From: Labilithrix sp.
GTDB taxonomy: Bacteria; Myxococcota_A; Polyangia; Polyangiales; Polyangiaceae
Reading direction: 5' to 3'
Length of the DNA stretch: 64,000 nucleotides
Assembly (NCBI GenBank): GCA_019637225.1
Contig: JAHBWC010000012.1
Span: forward strand, 58,481-122,480
The position numbers were made by a program, and so were the translations under genes. Under the pieces are notes generated by a model, which was not told the DNA's origin, did no database searches, and saw nothing but the letters and a program-made list of their open reading frames with translations. Of this stretch, positions 8,289-16,821 are shown one piece after another (position 1 is the first letter of the stretch; the number at the start of each line of letters is the position of its first letter).

Positions 8289-9521
8289 GTGCTCGTGAAG
8301 TCGAAGGCGATCCTCATCTCTCTCTTCGTGCCCGTCCTCGCGACGGGGTGTGGTCGCTCGAAGGTCGAGAAGGACGTCGATCCCGCCCTCCCGCCAGGCG
8401 CGGTCCCCGTCGCCGCGAGCGCCACAGAGGTGCCCTCGCTGACGAACGGCGTCCCTTCGCCGCTGCCTGGAGCCGCCCTCGAGGTGAAGACGGGCCCGCT
8501 CAGCTTCGCGCCCGTCGCGAAGAGCGCCGATCCGAGCGTCGTCACGATCTACACGCTCGGCGAAGAGCAGGAGCAGAGCTTCTTCTCGCGCGGCAAGCGC
8601 GGCACGCGCGCGGCCAAGGGCCTCGGCACGGGGTTCATCGTCCAGAAGGACGGCGTCATCGTCACGAACAACCACGTCATCGACGGCGCCGACGAGATCC
8701 TCGTCCAGCTCTCCGACGAGCGACGTCTCCGCGCGAAGATCGCCGGCCGCGATCCGCGGACGGACATCGCGGTCATCAAGGTAGAGGACGCGAAGGACCT
8801 CCCCGCGATCGCGCTCGGTGACTCCGACGGCCTCGAGGTCGGCGACTGGGTCGTCGCGATCGGCAACCCGTTCGGCCTGAACCACACCGTCAGCGCCGGC
8901 ATCGTCAGCGCGAAGGGGCGCGGGCGCGACGACGTCCCGCTCGATCCGAGCGGCTACTACAGCTTCATCCAGACCGACGCCTCGATCAATCCGGGCAACT
9001 CCGGCGGACCGCTCCTCAACTTGAAGGGCGAGGTCGTCGGCATGAACTCGGCGATCCGCGGCGGGGGCGCGCAGGGCATCGGCTTCGCGATCCCCATCAA
9101 CATGGTCAAGCAGATCCTCCCGACGCTCCTCCGCGACGGGCACCTGACGCGCAGCGCGCTCGGCGTGCGCATCCGCGACGCGCGCGATCTGTCGGCCGAC
9201 GACCGGGCTCACCTCAAGCTCGGCGACGAGAAGGGCGCGGTCGTCGAGGGCGTCGAGCCGAGCGGCCCGGCCGACCGGGCGAAGCTCGAGGTGGGCGACC
9301 TCATCGTCGCGTTCGACGGGGAGCCCACCGAGCGGAGCTCGCTCTTGCAGTGGAAGGCGAGCACCGCGGGCGTCGGCAAGACCGTGAGCGTCCGCGTGAT
9401 CCGTCAGGGCAAGCCGTTCGACTTGAGCATCACGCTCGGGGAGCTGAAGGAGCCGAAGCGCGTCGTCCGCGCGAAGCCGGCGCCGCGGGTCGATCCCGAC
9501 GACGACTTCTTCACGCGCTAA
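8289..9521 (+). CDS. HtrA/DegP-type serine protease lipoprotein
   Basis: 410 residues. Signal peptide with lipobox ATGC (lipidated Cys21), then a ~60-residue Pro/Ala linker. The trypsin-like domain spans about 75-285 with the catalytic triad visible: His129 in TNNHVIDGAD, Asp159 in RTDIAVIKV, Ser238 in INPGNSGGPL. One PDZ domain follows (~288-395; GPADRAKLEVGDLIVAFDG). DegS-type proteins also have a single PDZ but are held by a transmembrane helix; here the anchor is lipid. Expected role: envelope protein quality control or regulated proteolysis of periplasmic domains. The start is GTG; a second GTG lies two codons further on. An inverted repeat (GGGTTCGG ... CCGAACCC, 8250-8282) sits just upstream. 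An ECF sigma gene follows 212 bp later. Confidence 0.9.
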   Translation: MLVKSKAILISLFVPVLATGCGRSKVEKDVDPALPPGAVPVAASATEVPSLTNGVPSPLPGAALEVKTGPLSFAPVAKSADPSVVTIYTLGEEQEQSFFSRGKRGTRAAKGLGTGFIVQKDGVIVTNNHVIDGADEILVQLSDERRLRAKIAGRDPRTDIAVIKVEDAKDLPAIALGDSDGLEVGDWVVAIGNPFGLNHTVSAGIVSAKGRGRDDVPLDPSGYYSFIQTDASINPGNSGGPLLNLKGEVVGMNSAIRGGGAQGIGFAIPINMVKQILPTLLRDGHLTRSALGVRIRDARDLSADDRAHLKLGDEKGAVVEGVEPSGPADRAKLEVGDLIVAFDGEPTERSSLLQWKASTAGVGKTVSVRVIRQGKPFDLSITLGELKEPKRVVRAKPAPRVDPDDDFFTR

Positions 9522-9733
9522 GGCGCGACGGCGGCGGCCCTCGCCGCGGCGAAGGTGAGCGCTGGCGGCCGGAGCCGCGGGCGACGAGCCAGCCGCTCGG
9601 GCATTCAAAAGGCACGTGTCGCCTGGGGAAAACCTGGCGGATGGATAGCCGCGTCCCCACGTTGGTGGACGTCCGACGAAGCGTCGGCATGAGCTAGCCC
9701 CAGGGCTCAAGCCTGTATACGCTAAGTGCGCGA

Positions 9734-10594
9734 ATGGCCGTCGCCCGCTCCGAGCCCCAGAAGCCTGTCGAGGCGACCGACGCTCCCGCCGAGCCGCTCG
9801 CGGACGGCGCGGACGTGCCGGAAGAGGCGCCTTCTTCGCGGGAAGTCGATGGACGGCAGCCTGCGCGCCCGCCCACGGTGCCGCCTCCATCGAACACATT
9901 GAATCTGAGGGTTTCGGACGCGTCCAACGCGAAGCAGGCACGAATACGAGAAGCGGAGGAAGACCGTGCACTCATCGCGAGAGCGCAACAAGGTGACGTG
10001 GCCGCCTTTCGGCGGCTTGTCGAACGTCATCAGCGCCGCGCTTTCGCGATCGCACTGTCCCTCGTCCGCGACGAGAACGACGCCCGCGAGCTTGTCCAGG
10101 ACGCTTTCCTTCGCGTCTTCCGAGGCCTCAATAGCTTTCAGGGAGGCTCGAGCTTCTTTACCTGGCTCTATCGCATCATCACGAACCTCAGCATCGACCT
10201 CATCCGCAAGCCGGGTCGCCAGCTTGCCGACATCGACGAGGCCCGGTTCGAGAGCGACGAAGCCCAGGAAGCCGAGTTCCCCCTGCTCAGCCGCGTCGAC
10301 GGATCCGATCCGGTCGACGTCGTCCGCCGGCGAGAGATCGCCGGTCGCCTCCAGGCGGCGCTCGACGCGCTGCCGCCCTACCACCGCGGCGTCATTGTCA
10401 TGCGAGAGATCGAAGGGCTCAGCTACGAAGAGATGGCCACGGCCATGGGCGTCTCCAAGGGGACGATCATGAGCCGCCTCTTCCACGCCCGCCAGAAGCT
10501 CCAGAAGGCCCTGTCCGACTGCTACGAGGAGCAGATCGGGCGCATTCCGACCTCGGAGCGCACGCCGGCGACGGACTCGGGAGGTGACGCATGA
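9734..10594 (+). CDS. ECF (RpoE-type) RNA polymerase sigma factor
   Basis: 286 residues. The first ~75 are an unusual Pro/Ala/Glu-rich extension. Region sigma-2 follows (~80-150: LVERHQRRAFAIALSLVRD, ELVQDAFLRVFRGL, FFTWLYRIITNLSIDLIRK), then sigma-4 (~200-255: ALPPYHRGVIVMREIEGLSYEEMATAMGVS, SRLFHARQKLQKAL), which binds the -35 element. No sigma-3 is present, as expected for ECF factors. The stop overlaps the next gene's ATG (ATGA), the classic coupling to its anti-sigma factor. Likely an envelope-stress regulator, given the HtrA gene upstream and the membrane partner downstream; that role is inferred. Confidence 0.93.
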   Translation: MAVARSEPQKPVEATDAPAEPLADGADVPEEAPSSREVDGRQPARPPTVPPPSNTLNLRVSDASNAKQARIREAEEDRALIARAQQGDVAAFRRLVERHQRRAFAIALSLVRDENDARELVQDAFLRVFRGLNSFQGGSSFFTWLYRIITNLSIDLIRKPGRQLADIDEARFESDEAQEAEFPLLSRVDGSDPVDVVRRREIAGRLQAALDALPPYHRGVIVMREIEGLSYEEMATAMGVSKGTIMSRLFHARQKLQKALSDCYEEQIGRIPTSERTPATDSGGDA

Positions 10595-11172
10595 GCGCGT
10601 CGTCGTTGTCCTCCGAACGGATGCTCAAGCTGATGGCCTACGCCGACGGCGAGCTCGAAGGCGCCGAACAGAGCGAGGTCGAGGGTTGGCTCGCGACCGA
10701 CGCCGACGCCGCCCGCTTCGCCAACGACCTGGCCGGTCTCGGCGACCTCGTGAAGCTGGGGCACGAGGCATCGAGCGCGGCGAGCGCCGTGGCCTCGTTC
10801 GACGTCGCCGACGCGGTGATGGCGGCGGTGAAGGAAGAAGAGAGCAAGACCGCGAAGGAGACGCCGAAGGTCGCTCCCGTCGTCTCGCTCGCGGAGCGTC
10901 GCCAGAAGAACCTGAAGGTCGGCGGCATGGTCGCCGCGGCCCTCGCCCTCGCGGCGTCGGTCTTCGTGATGACGCGCCAAAAAGAAGAAGCGCCGATGGC
11001 TCGGGCGCCCGTCCCGGCCGTCCAACCTTCCCCGAACGCCAGCGCCGAGCCCGGCGTCGACGTCGATCTCGTGGAGACCGCCGGCGACTCCGTCAGGGTG
11101 TTCTATCTTTCGAGCGAGAACAGCCCTACAACGAGCGTCGTGGTCTGGGTCGACGAATCAGGAGGAAAGTGA
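10591..11172 (+). CDS. membrane anti-sigma factor (putative)
   Basis: 193 residues. The N-terminal 60 residues contain LMAYADGELEGAEQSEVEGWL, the helix pattern of anti-sigma domains of the RsrA/ChrR/zf-HC2 class, but without the His-x3-Cys-x2-Cys zinc motif. One transmembrane segment lies at about 110-127 (VGGMVAAALALAASVFVM). The ~65-residue C-terminal domain is then outside the cytoplasm. The 4-bp overlap with the sigma gene predicts co-translation and sequestration of that sigma at the membrane. The signal that would release it is unknown; the HtrA-type protease encoded upstream is a possible first-site protease (inference). Confidence 0.75.
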   Translation: MSASSLSSERMLKLMAYADGELEGAEQSEVEGWLATDADAARFANDLAGLGDLVKLGHEASSAASAVASFDVADAVMAAVKEEESKTAKETPKVAPVVSLAERRQKNLKVGGMVAAALALAASVFVMTRQKEEAPMARAPVPAVQPSPNASAEPGVDVDLVETAGDSVRVFYLSSENSPTTSVVVWVDESGGK

Positions 11173-11177
11173 CTCCC

Positions 11178-11660
11178 ATGCGACATGCTTTTCTCTCGAG
11201 CCACGCGGTGGGTCGTCGCGGAGCGCTCCTCGGAGCGCTCGCCCTCGGCGCCGCGGTGATCGGCCACGCGCCGGAGGCGAGCGCGGACGCGCCGCCGAAG
11301 GCCGAGGTGATGGTCATCCACGCGACCAAGTGCGACAAGAAGAGCGTCGACCCGCAGATCGGCGATACCCCGCCGGCGCTCGGCTACGACTGCCTCAAGC
11401 TGGTCGACAAGAAGACGCTGCCGCTCACGCTGAACCAGGCGAGCACGACGGCCCTGCCGAACGGGCGCACGTTCCAGCTCCTTCACACCGCGAAGGTCGC
11501 GAGCCGCTTCAAGGTGACCGCGTCGATCAGCCCTGCCGACGGCAGCGCCGGCTTCACGAAGCTCGCAGACATCACCGCGGACCCGAACAAGCCGTTCAAC
11601 GTCGGCGGCTTCTCCTACCAGGGCGGCGTCCTCGTCCTGACCGTGCGCATCGTCCCCTGA
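11178..11660 (+). CDS. secreted protein, unknown function
   Basis: 160 residues. Signal peptide at about 1-35, with Arg-Arg before the hydrophobic core (VGRRGALLGALALGAAVIG) and a likely cut after ASA-DA; the RR could hint at Tat export but the motif is incomplete. The mature part has two cysteines (CDKK, DCLKL), so one disulphide is possible, and looks beta-rich (VLVLTVRIVP at the end). The ATG has GGAGG 12 bases upstream, inside the end of the anti-sigma gene. With only 5 bp between the stop and this start, it should be in the sigma/anti-sigma operon and may be the envelope target or sensor partner. Family not recognised. Confidence 0.7.
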   Translation: MRHAFLSSHAVGRRGALLGALALGAAVIGHAPEASADAPPKAEVMVIHATKCDKKSVDPQIGDTPPALGYDCLKLVDKKTLPLTLNQASTTALPNGRTFQLLHTAKVASRFKVTASISPADGSAGFTKLADITADPNKPFNVGGFSYQGGVLVLTVRIVP

Positions 11661-11775
11661 CGTTCCGGCTTCCGCGCGCGTGCCTGAAGCTTCCGGGCTG
11701 CTCGCGCGTTTAGCCCTCTGCCAGAGACGGCGGTTTTTCGCCCGTCCCGTCGTGGTTTGGTAGAAAGAACGTCTC

Positions 11776-12822
11776 ATGCGGAAGGACGCGCCGCTCGCGG
11801 TCGAAGTGCCGGCGCCGGACCGGGACAAGCCGGGCTGGGTCAAGGTCGGCGTGATCGCCGCCGTCGGGTTCGTGCTCGGAATCGCCTGGCCCCGGGTGAT
11901 GGGGGTCCGGCTCGGGCCGGCCGCGCCGGGCGAGTCGGCCGCCGCCGCGTCGGCGGCCAGCGCCGCGGGCCGCGCCCCCGAGGCGCCTCCGGCGAGCGTG
12001 ACCGCGAAGGGGCCCGCCGCCGCCGCGGGCTCGGCGCCCGCATCCGCGAGCTCCGTCAACGTCGCCCACGCGGCGACCGCCAAGAGCCCGCCGAACATCT
12101 CGCTCCAGAAGGGCGCTGTCCTCTCGTGCAAGACGAAGGAAGGCGACACCAAGAAGGGTAGGGAGTGCGGCGCGGTCCCGGGGATCGATCTCCTGGTCCA
12201 GCCGCGCGTTCGCAAGATCGCGACTTGCTCGGGGGTCGAGGGGCAGACGGGCAAGCTCTCGCTCGTGGTCAACGCCGACTTCGCGACCGGGCGCTTCTGG
12301 TACGACGTCGGCAAGTCGTCGACGCTCCCGAACATCGACGCGGTCGCGTCGTGCCTCAAGACGACCTTCCACGGGACGTCCACCGCGGCGACGACACACG
12401 AGCACCCGCGCTACACCGTCGCGTACACGGCGATCTTCGCGCCCGGCACCGGCGCCGCGCCCGACGAGCTCGCGGCGAAGAAGCCCGGCAAGGACGACGC
12501 GGACGTCGACAAGAGCGAAGCGTCCGCCAAGGCCGCGCCCGACGAGAAGAAGCCCGCGCCGGACGACAAGGACGAGAAGGCGGACAAGGCCGACAAGAAG
12601 GAAGAGAAGACCGAGCGCGCCGCGCTTGCGAGCGGCGAGGCCGCCGTCGCGTGGGAGGTCGCCCTCGTCCGCGACACGCCGAAGACCGGGGGCCTCGTCG
12701 CGCGCCTCCCGCGCGGCGCCAAGGTCAAGGTCGGCACCGCGAAGGACGGCTGGTTCTTGATCAAGTACGGCGAGGGCTACGCCCACGAAGGCTGGGTTTA
12801 CCGCGGCGCGATCGGCCGCTGA
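11776..12822 (+). CDS. membrane-anchored protein with C-terminal SH3-like domain
   Basis: 348 residues. A short cytoplasmic N-terminus, then one membrane segment at about 22-39 (VKVGVIAAVGFVLGIAW), then an Ala/Pro/Ser linker. A middle domain (~105-225) has paired cysteines (LSCKTKEG, RECGAVPG, IATCSG, SCLK) and the block LSLVVNADFATGRFWYDVG. A Lys/Asp/Glu-rich linker (~235-290) leads to the C-terminal ~55 residues, which resemble a bacterial SH3 domain (ALVRDTPKTGGLVARLPRGAKVKV, then GWFLIKYGEGYAHEGWVYRGAI). Bacterial SH3 domains often bind peptidoglycan or metals, so a cell-wall contact is plausible. It is 115 bp after the preceding secreted-protein gene and 31 bp before the next. Confidence 0.7.
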   Translation: MRKDAPLAVEVPAPDRDKPGWVKVGVIAAVGFVLGIAWPRVMGVRLGPAAPGESAAAASAASAAGRAPEAPPASVTAKGPAAAAGSAPASASSVNVAHAATAKSPPNISLQKGAVLSCKTKEGDTKKGRECGAVPGIDLLVQPRVRKIATCSGVEGQTGKLSLVVNADFATGRFWYDVGKSSTLPNIDAVASCLKTTFHGTSTAATTHEHPRYTVAYTAIFAPGTGAAPDELAAKKPGKDDADVDKSEASAKAAPDEKKPAPDDKDEKADKADKKEEKTERAALASGEAAVAWEVALVRDTPKTGGLVARLPRGAKVKVGTAKDGWFLIKYGEGYAHEGWVYRGAIGR

Positions 12823-12853
12823 ACGCCGAGAGAATCGCCTACGCTTCGGCGGC

Positions 12854-13876
12854 ATGCGGAGGACCGTCTTCCTCGCTGCTGCGTGCGTCCTCGGCGCGGC
12901 GACCAGCGCCCGCGCCGAGTCGCGTTCGGTTCGCATCGACTACGAGGCGGCGGCAGCTTGTCCGGACGAGCGCCGTTTCGTCGAGCTCACGCGCGATCGG
13001 ATCCGGCCCTGGGCCACGATCGAGGAGCAGGGCGAGCTCGTCGCCCGCGTGCGGGCCGAGCCCGAGGACGGTGGCTTCGCCGGCCGCCTCTCGCTGGAGG
13101 ACACGGCGGGCACGTCGCTCGGCGTCCGCACGATCCAGGACGCCGATTGCGAAGAGGTCGTCCTCGCGCTCGCGCTCTTCCTCGCCGTTGCGCTCGAAGC
13201 CGAAGCGGCCAACCCGCATGCGCCGCCGCGCGCGAGCCCCGATGCGACGCCTCGGCCCGCCCCTCCCGACGCGCGCCCGCGCGTCGGCGTGCGAGCGCCG
13301 CGGCCGTCGCCGCCTCCGCAAGAGGCGAGCGCGATCGACTTGCGGCTCGTCGCGAGAGCGCACGGCGTCACCGGGCGCACGCCGGACATCGCTCTCGGCG
13401 GCGCGCTCGCGGTCGAGCTCGGGCCGCGCCGTCGAGCCTCGATCGTCCGGCCGTATGGGAGCCTCGGGATCGATGCGGTGCCGTATTCGGAGCGTCGTGA
13501 GGGCCGCGGTCACCTCGAGCTCGGCTGGGGCGCGGTCTTCGGACGGGGGTGCGTGGGCTTCGACGTCTCTGGACGTGCCGAGCGCGCCGGCGATGGCTGG
13601 CTCGAGCCGTGGGTATGCGGACGGGCCGAAGCGGGGAGCCTGCGAGCCGCGTCACGGGGGTACGCCGTCAATCGAACGGAGCACCTCCCGTGGTACGCCG
13701 CCGGGCTCGAAGCGGGTGTGGCGGTACGGCTGAGCCAGCTCTTCAGCATCGGCGTCTTCGCGGACGCGATGGCGCCGCTCGTTCGCCACGAGCTCGTCCT
13801 TGGCGACGTCAGGGTCTTCCGCGCGCCGATCGTGGCTGCCGAGGCCGGCCTCGAGCTAAAAGTTCGAATTCGGTGA
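12854..13876 (+). CDS. secreted protein preceding an ECF sigma module, unknown function
   Basis: 340 residues with a signal peptide (~1-22, cut after ARA-ES). The N-terminal domain has the pattern AACPDERRFVELTRDRI ... GRLSLEDTAG ... DADCEEVVLALALFLAVALE, which I remember from proteins found beside ECF sigma/TPR pairs in myxobacteria. A Pro/Arg-rich linker (~115-155) follows. The C-terminal half alternates hydrophobic and polar residues (WYAAGLEAGVAVRLSQLFSIGVFADAM in pieces) and could be an outer-membrane beta barrel. Its stop overlaps the sigma gene by 4 bp (GTGA), tying it to the sigma. A sensor or outer-membrane role is inference. Confidence 0.7.
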   Translation: MRRTVFLAAACVLGAATSARAESRSVRIDYEAAAACPDERRFVELTRDRIRPWATIEEQGELVARVRAEPEDGGFAGRLSLEDTAGTSLGVRTIQDADCEEVVLALALFLAVALEAEAANPHAPPRASPDATPRPAPPDARPRVGVRAPRPSPPPQEASAIDLRLVARAHGVTGRTPDIALGGALAVELGPRRRASIVRPYGSLGIDAVPYSERREGRGHLELGWGAVFGRGCVGFDVSGRAERAGDGWLEPWVCGRAEAGSLRAASRGYAVNRTEHLPWYAAGLEAGVAVRLSQLFSIGVFADAMAPLVRHELVLGDVRVFRAPIVAAEAGLELKVRIR

Positions 13877-14496
13877 TCGATCCGGACACGGGCGGGAACG
13901 AGCGTTCGGGGGAGACGAGCGCGCGTCCAGTCATGTCGGCCAATGTAAGCAACGTGCTTCCTCTCGTGGGCGTCGTCGATGTCGCGCGTGAGGGGCGGCT
14001 GCGACGCTCCGTCGACGAGCACTACCTCTTCGTGTGGCGATCGCTCCGAAGGCTCGGGGTCCCGGAGAGCGAAGCCGACGACGTCGCCCAGGAGACCTTC
14101 CTCGTCTTCTCACGCAAGCTCCACACGATCGACGCCAGCGCGGAGCGCGGCTTCCTCTTCAGGACGGCGACGTACGCGGCGATGCATGCACAGCGCAAGT
14201 ACCGCCGCCAGCGCACGCTCGAAGAGAGCGCAGCGCTCCTCGAAGGCGACGGCGAACATCCGAGCGTCGAAGAGGACGCCGAGCGAGAGGAGTCCCTGGT
14301 GCTCCTCGACTCGCTCCTGGCGAAGCTGTCCGACGACCTTCGTGTCGTCGTGATCCTCTGCGACCTCGAAGAGATGACGATGACCGAGGCGGCGGAGATC
14401 CTCTCCGTGCCCGCAGGGACGGTGGCTTCGCGCCTCCGCCGCGCGCGCGCGGAGCTCTCGGCCGGGATGACTCGAATCAAGAGGAGTATGCGATGA
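13873..14496 (+). CDS. ECF RNA polymerase sigma factor
   Basis: 207 residues from a GTG overlapping the previous stop. An ATG at 13933 would give a 187-residue protein starting at the same conserved region, so the exact start is open. Sigma-2: HYLFVWRSLRRLGV, ADDVAQETFLVFSRKL, RGFLFRTATYAAMHAQRKYRRQ. Sigma-4: LDSLLAKLSDDLRVVVILCDLEEMT, then TEAAEILSVPAGTVASRLRRARAEL. It is clearly an ECF-type factor but divergent from the sigma at 9734. Its stop overlaps the next ATG (ATGA). It likely transcribes its own cluster and perhaps the exported proteins downstream (inference; no promoter motif confirmed). Confidence 0.9.
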   Translation: MIDPDTGGNERSGETSARPVMSANVSNVLPLVGVVDVAREGRLRRSVDEHYLFVWRSLRRLGVPESEADDVAQETFLVFSRKLHTIDASAERGFLFRTATYAAMHAQRKYRRQRTLEESAALLEGDGEHPSVEEDAEREESLVLLDSLLAKLSDDLRVVVILCDLEEMTMTEAAEILSVPAGTVASRLRRARAELSAGMTRIKRSMR

Positions 14497-15299
14497 GCGA
14501 GCTCGACCCTCTTCTGCTGCGCGCGTTCTCCGCGGCACGTGCGGAGCGACCCCGCTCGGGGAAAGGGAAGGCGCAGACGCTGGCCGCGCTTGGATTGTCG
14601 ACCGCGACCGCGACCGCGCACGCATCGGCCGGGGCTGCCGGTGGCCCGCTGGCCGCCGGCGGTCGTCTCCTCTCTCGCTGGCCATGGTGGGGGATCGGCG
14701 TCGCGCTGGTCGTGACGAGCGGCGCCGTGCTCTGGGCCGTCGACGAGCCTTCCGCGGCGCCTGCCGTGGTGAGCGCGCCGGCCACGCCCCTCGCGAGCAG
14801 CGAGGCGGACACGATCGCTCCGGTGCTCACCGTCGACCAGCTGCCGAACGCCGCCGAGCCCCCGAACGTGGCGAACGGCACGAAGCCGACCGAGGCGACG
14901 AAAGCAGCGGCGTCGACGAGCCGTCGCCCGGCGGGCGGTCCCGCCCTCGCGCCCGAGTCGACGGCCCTGGCGACCGACTCGCTCCGCGACGAGATCGAGG
15001 CCATCGAGCGCGCATCGCATGCGCTTTCGCAGCGCCGCTGCGCGCTCGCCCGCTCACACCTCGCGGCCTATGACGCCAGGTTTCCGAACGGCAGGCTCCG
15101 GCGCGAGGCGGACGTCGTCGCAATCGAGATTGCCGGGCGTTCGGGCCAGATCGATCGCGCACGGACCGCGGCGCGCAGCTTCGTCGCGCAGTTCCCCGAC
15201 ACACCCTACGCGCTGCGTCTCGCGCCGTGGCTCCGCGACGATGCGACCGAGGAGGCAGGGTCCACCTCCGTCGTCACGTGCATCGACGCGGCCGATTGA
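14493..15299 (+). CDS. single-pass membrane protein with periplasmic TPR-like domain, putative anti-sigma partner
   Basis: 268 residues. A cytoplasmic N-terminus of ~64 residues, one transmembrane segment at about 65-84 (WWGIGVALVVTSGAVLWAV), a ~80-residue Ala/Pro/Thr linker, then a C-terminal helical domain (~165-255: IERASHALSQRRCALARSHL, RFPNGRLRREADVVAIE, FVAQFPDTPYALRL) resembling the YbgF/BamD type of TPR. It overlaps the sigma gene by 4 bp. This sigma-plus-membrane-TPR pairing recurs in myxobacteria as I remember it; the N-terminal part would bind sigma and the TPR would sense an envelope partner. No canonical anti-sigma zinc motif is seen. The next gene starts 18 bp later. Confidence 0.72.
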   Translation: MSELDPLLLRAFSAARAERPRSGKGKAQTLAALGLSTATATAHASAGAAGGPLAAGGRLLSRWPWWGIGVALVVTSGAVLWAVDEPSAAPAVVSAPATPLASSEADTIAPVLTVDQLPNAAEPPNVANGTKPTEATKAAASTSRRPAGGPALAPESTALATDSLRDEIEAIERASHALSQRRCALARSHLAAYDARFPNGRLRREADVVAIEIAGRSGQIDRARTAARSFVAQFPDTPYALRLAPWLRDDATEEAGSTSVVTCIDAAD

Positions 15300-15317
15300 C
15301 GACTGTCGGATCGCAAC

Positions 15318-16697
15318 GTGGCGAACGCAGCACACCTACGCCACGAGCGTCGTGCGTGGGCCATCGGTCTCGTGTCCACCCTCGCGAGCCTCGCGGCGCT
15401 GGGCCGGACGACCACGAGCTGCTCGCGCTACGACCACTCGCTCGGAACGCTCGACCTCGGAGCCACCGCGCCCGAGGGCTCGGGCGAAGCCGGCGCTTCG
15501 GATGCGGGGATCGCGGATGCGGCGCTCGAGAGCGACGCGCCCGTGAAGCTCGTCTGCGAGACGCCGCCGTGCGCGATCGCGCTCACCACGACGCTGCGCG
15601 CGAGCGACTCCGACCGCGGCGAGGGCTACTGCGCGCTGCTCGATGACGGCACCGTCGCGTGCTGGGGGACGAACTTCGGCGGTCAGCTCGGACGCGGCGA
15701 CGTCGGCGGGCCCGAGGGCGCCGTCCCCGTACGCGTGACCGGCCTCGAAGCCGTGACTTCGCTCGATCACACGTGTGCGGTCGACGACGCGGGAGCGGTC
15801 TGGTGCTGGGGCGCCGGGCCCTGGCTCCAGGGCGACGACGCGTCGGGCACGCCCGACGACGCGTCGGTCACGATGACCGGGCGACCGGTGCGCGTCCCGC
15901 TTCCCGGCGCTGCCAAGCGGGTCGCGGTGACGACGAAGACGGCGTGCGCGTTGCTCCGCGACGAGCGTGTCGTCTGCTGGGGAGCGAACCAGAAGCTTCA
16001 GGTCGCGATGGACGAGGGCGCTTCGCGCTCGCTCTCGCCGCGACAGATCACGCTTCCGCCCGGCGTGAAGGACCTCGTCATCGGCGACGCGGTGTTCGCT
16101 CTTTATCAAGACGGCACCGTCCTCAGCTGGGGAGGTAACCCGTCCGTCGGGCGGCCGACCCCTTTCACCCTCGACGGATGGCCGGCCCCGATCGCGATCG
16201 ACGACGTCGCGATGATCGACACCGTCGACCAGGAGGTCTGCGCCGTCGCCGGCGGCATCGGATGGTGCTGGGGCGCACCGTTGCCGTCCGCGTCCGGCGC
16301 GCCCGTCGATCGGTACGCGCGCGCAGAGCCCACGGCGGCGCCGACCGGGGCGATCACGCGCATCGCGACGAGCAGGACGTGGACCGTGACCGAGAGTGGT
16401 CACACGTTCGTCGAGCCGCGTCGCTGGTGCGCGACGTCCGTTGCGGGCGAGGTCCTCTGCTGGGGCCTGAACACGAGCGGTCAGGCCGGAGATGGAACGC
16501 GGCAGTACGCGCTCGAGCCGGTCGTCGTCGCGGGCCTCCCCGCGCCGGCCGTCGACGTGAAGCTGATGCCGTACTCGACGTGCGCGCTTCTCGCGAACGG
16601 CAAGGTGTATTGTTGGGGCAACAACTTTCACGGCCAGCTCGGCGCGGGGCTCCCGAAAGGGTCGATCGACGGCCCCCAGATGGTGAAGCTCCCATGA
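15318..16697 (+). CDS. exported RCC1-repeat (beta-propeller) protein 1
   Basis: 459 residues from a GTG. The N-terminus is hydrophobic up to TTTSCS, a weak lipobox, so it is secreted and possibly lipidated. An Asp/Ala/Gly-rich linker leads to RCC1/BLIP-II-type repeats of ~50-60 residues marked by 'CALL.DGTVACWG' and 'CAVDDAGAVWCWG', ending CALLANGKVYCWGNNFHGQL. Each repeat carries Cys pairs and the WG turn typical of the seven-bladed propeller. RCC1 propellers are protein-binding scaffolds; the ligand is unknown. The protein at 20673-22040 is a clear paralogue, sharing PPCA.ALTTTL near the start and the same C-terminal block. It is in the operon-like series led by the sigma gene. Confidence 0.82.
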   Translation: MANAAHLRHERRAWAIGLVSTLASLAALGRTTTSCSRYDHSLGTLDLGATAPEGSGEAGASDAGIADAALESDAPVKLVCETPPCAIALTTTLRASDSDRGEGYCALLDDGTVACWGTNFGGQLGRGDVGGPEGAVPVRVTGLEAVTSLDHTCAVDDAGAVWCWGAGPWLQGDDASGTPDDASVTMTGRPVRVPLPGAAKRVAVTTKTACALLRDERVVCWGANQKLQVAMDEGASRSLSPRQITLPPGVKDLVIGDAVFALYQDGTVLSWGGNPSVGRPTPFTLDGWPAPIAIDDVAMIDTVDQEVCAVAGGIGWCWGAPLPSASGAPVDRYARAEPTAAPTGAITRIATSRTWTVTESGHTFVEPRRWCATSVAGEVLCWGLNTSGQAGDGTRQYALEPVVVAGLPAPAVDVKLMPYSTCALLANGKVYCWGNNFHGQLGAGLPKGSIDGPQMVKLP

Positions 16698-16821
16698 CGG
16701 GCGCCGACGCTTCGTTTCGTCTGCTGATGAAACGTGGCCGCGGGCCGGGGCCGCGACGCATCGATGCGGCGCGGTGACGATTTTCCGATCGACTCTCTTC
16801 GCACCGGGAACACCAAGAGCG

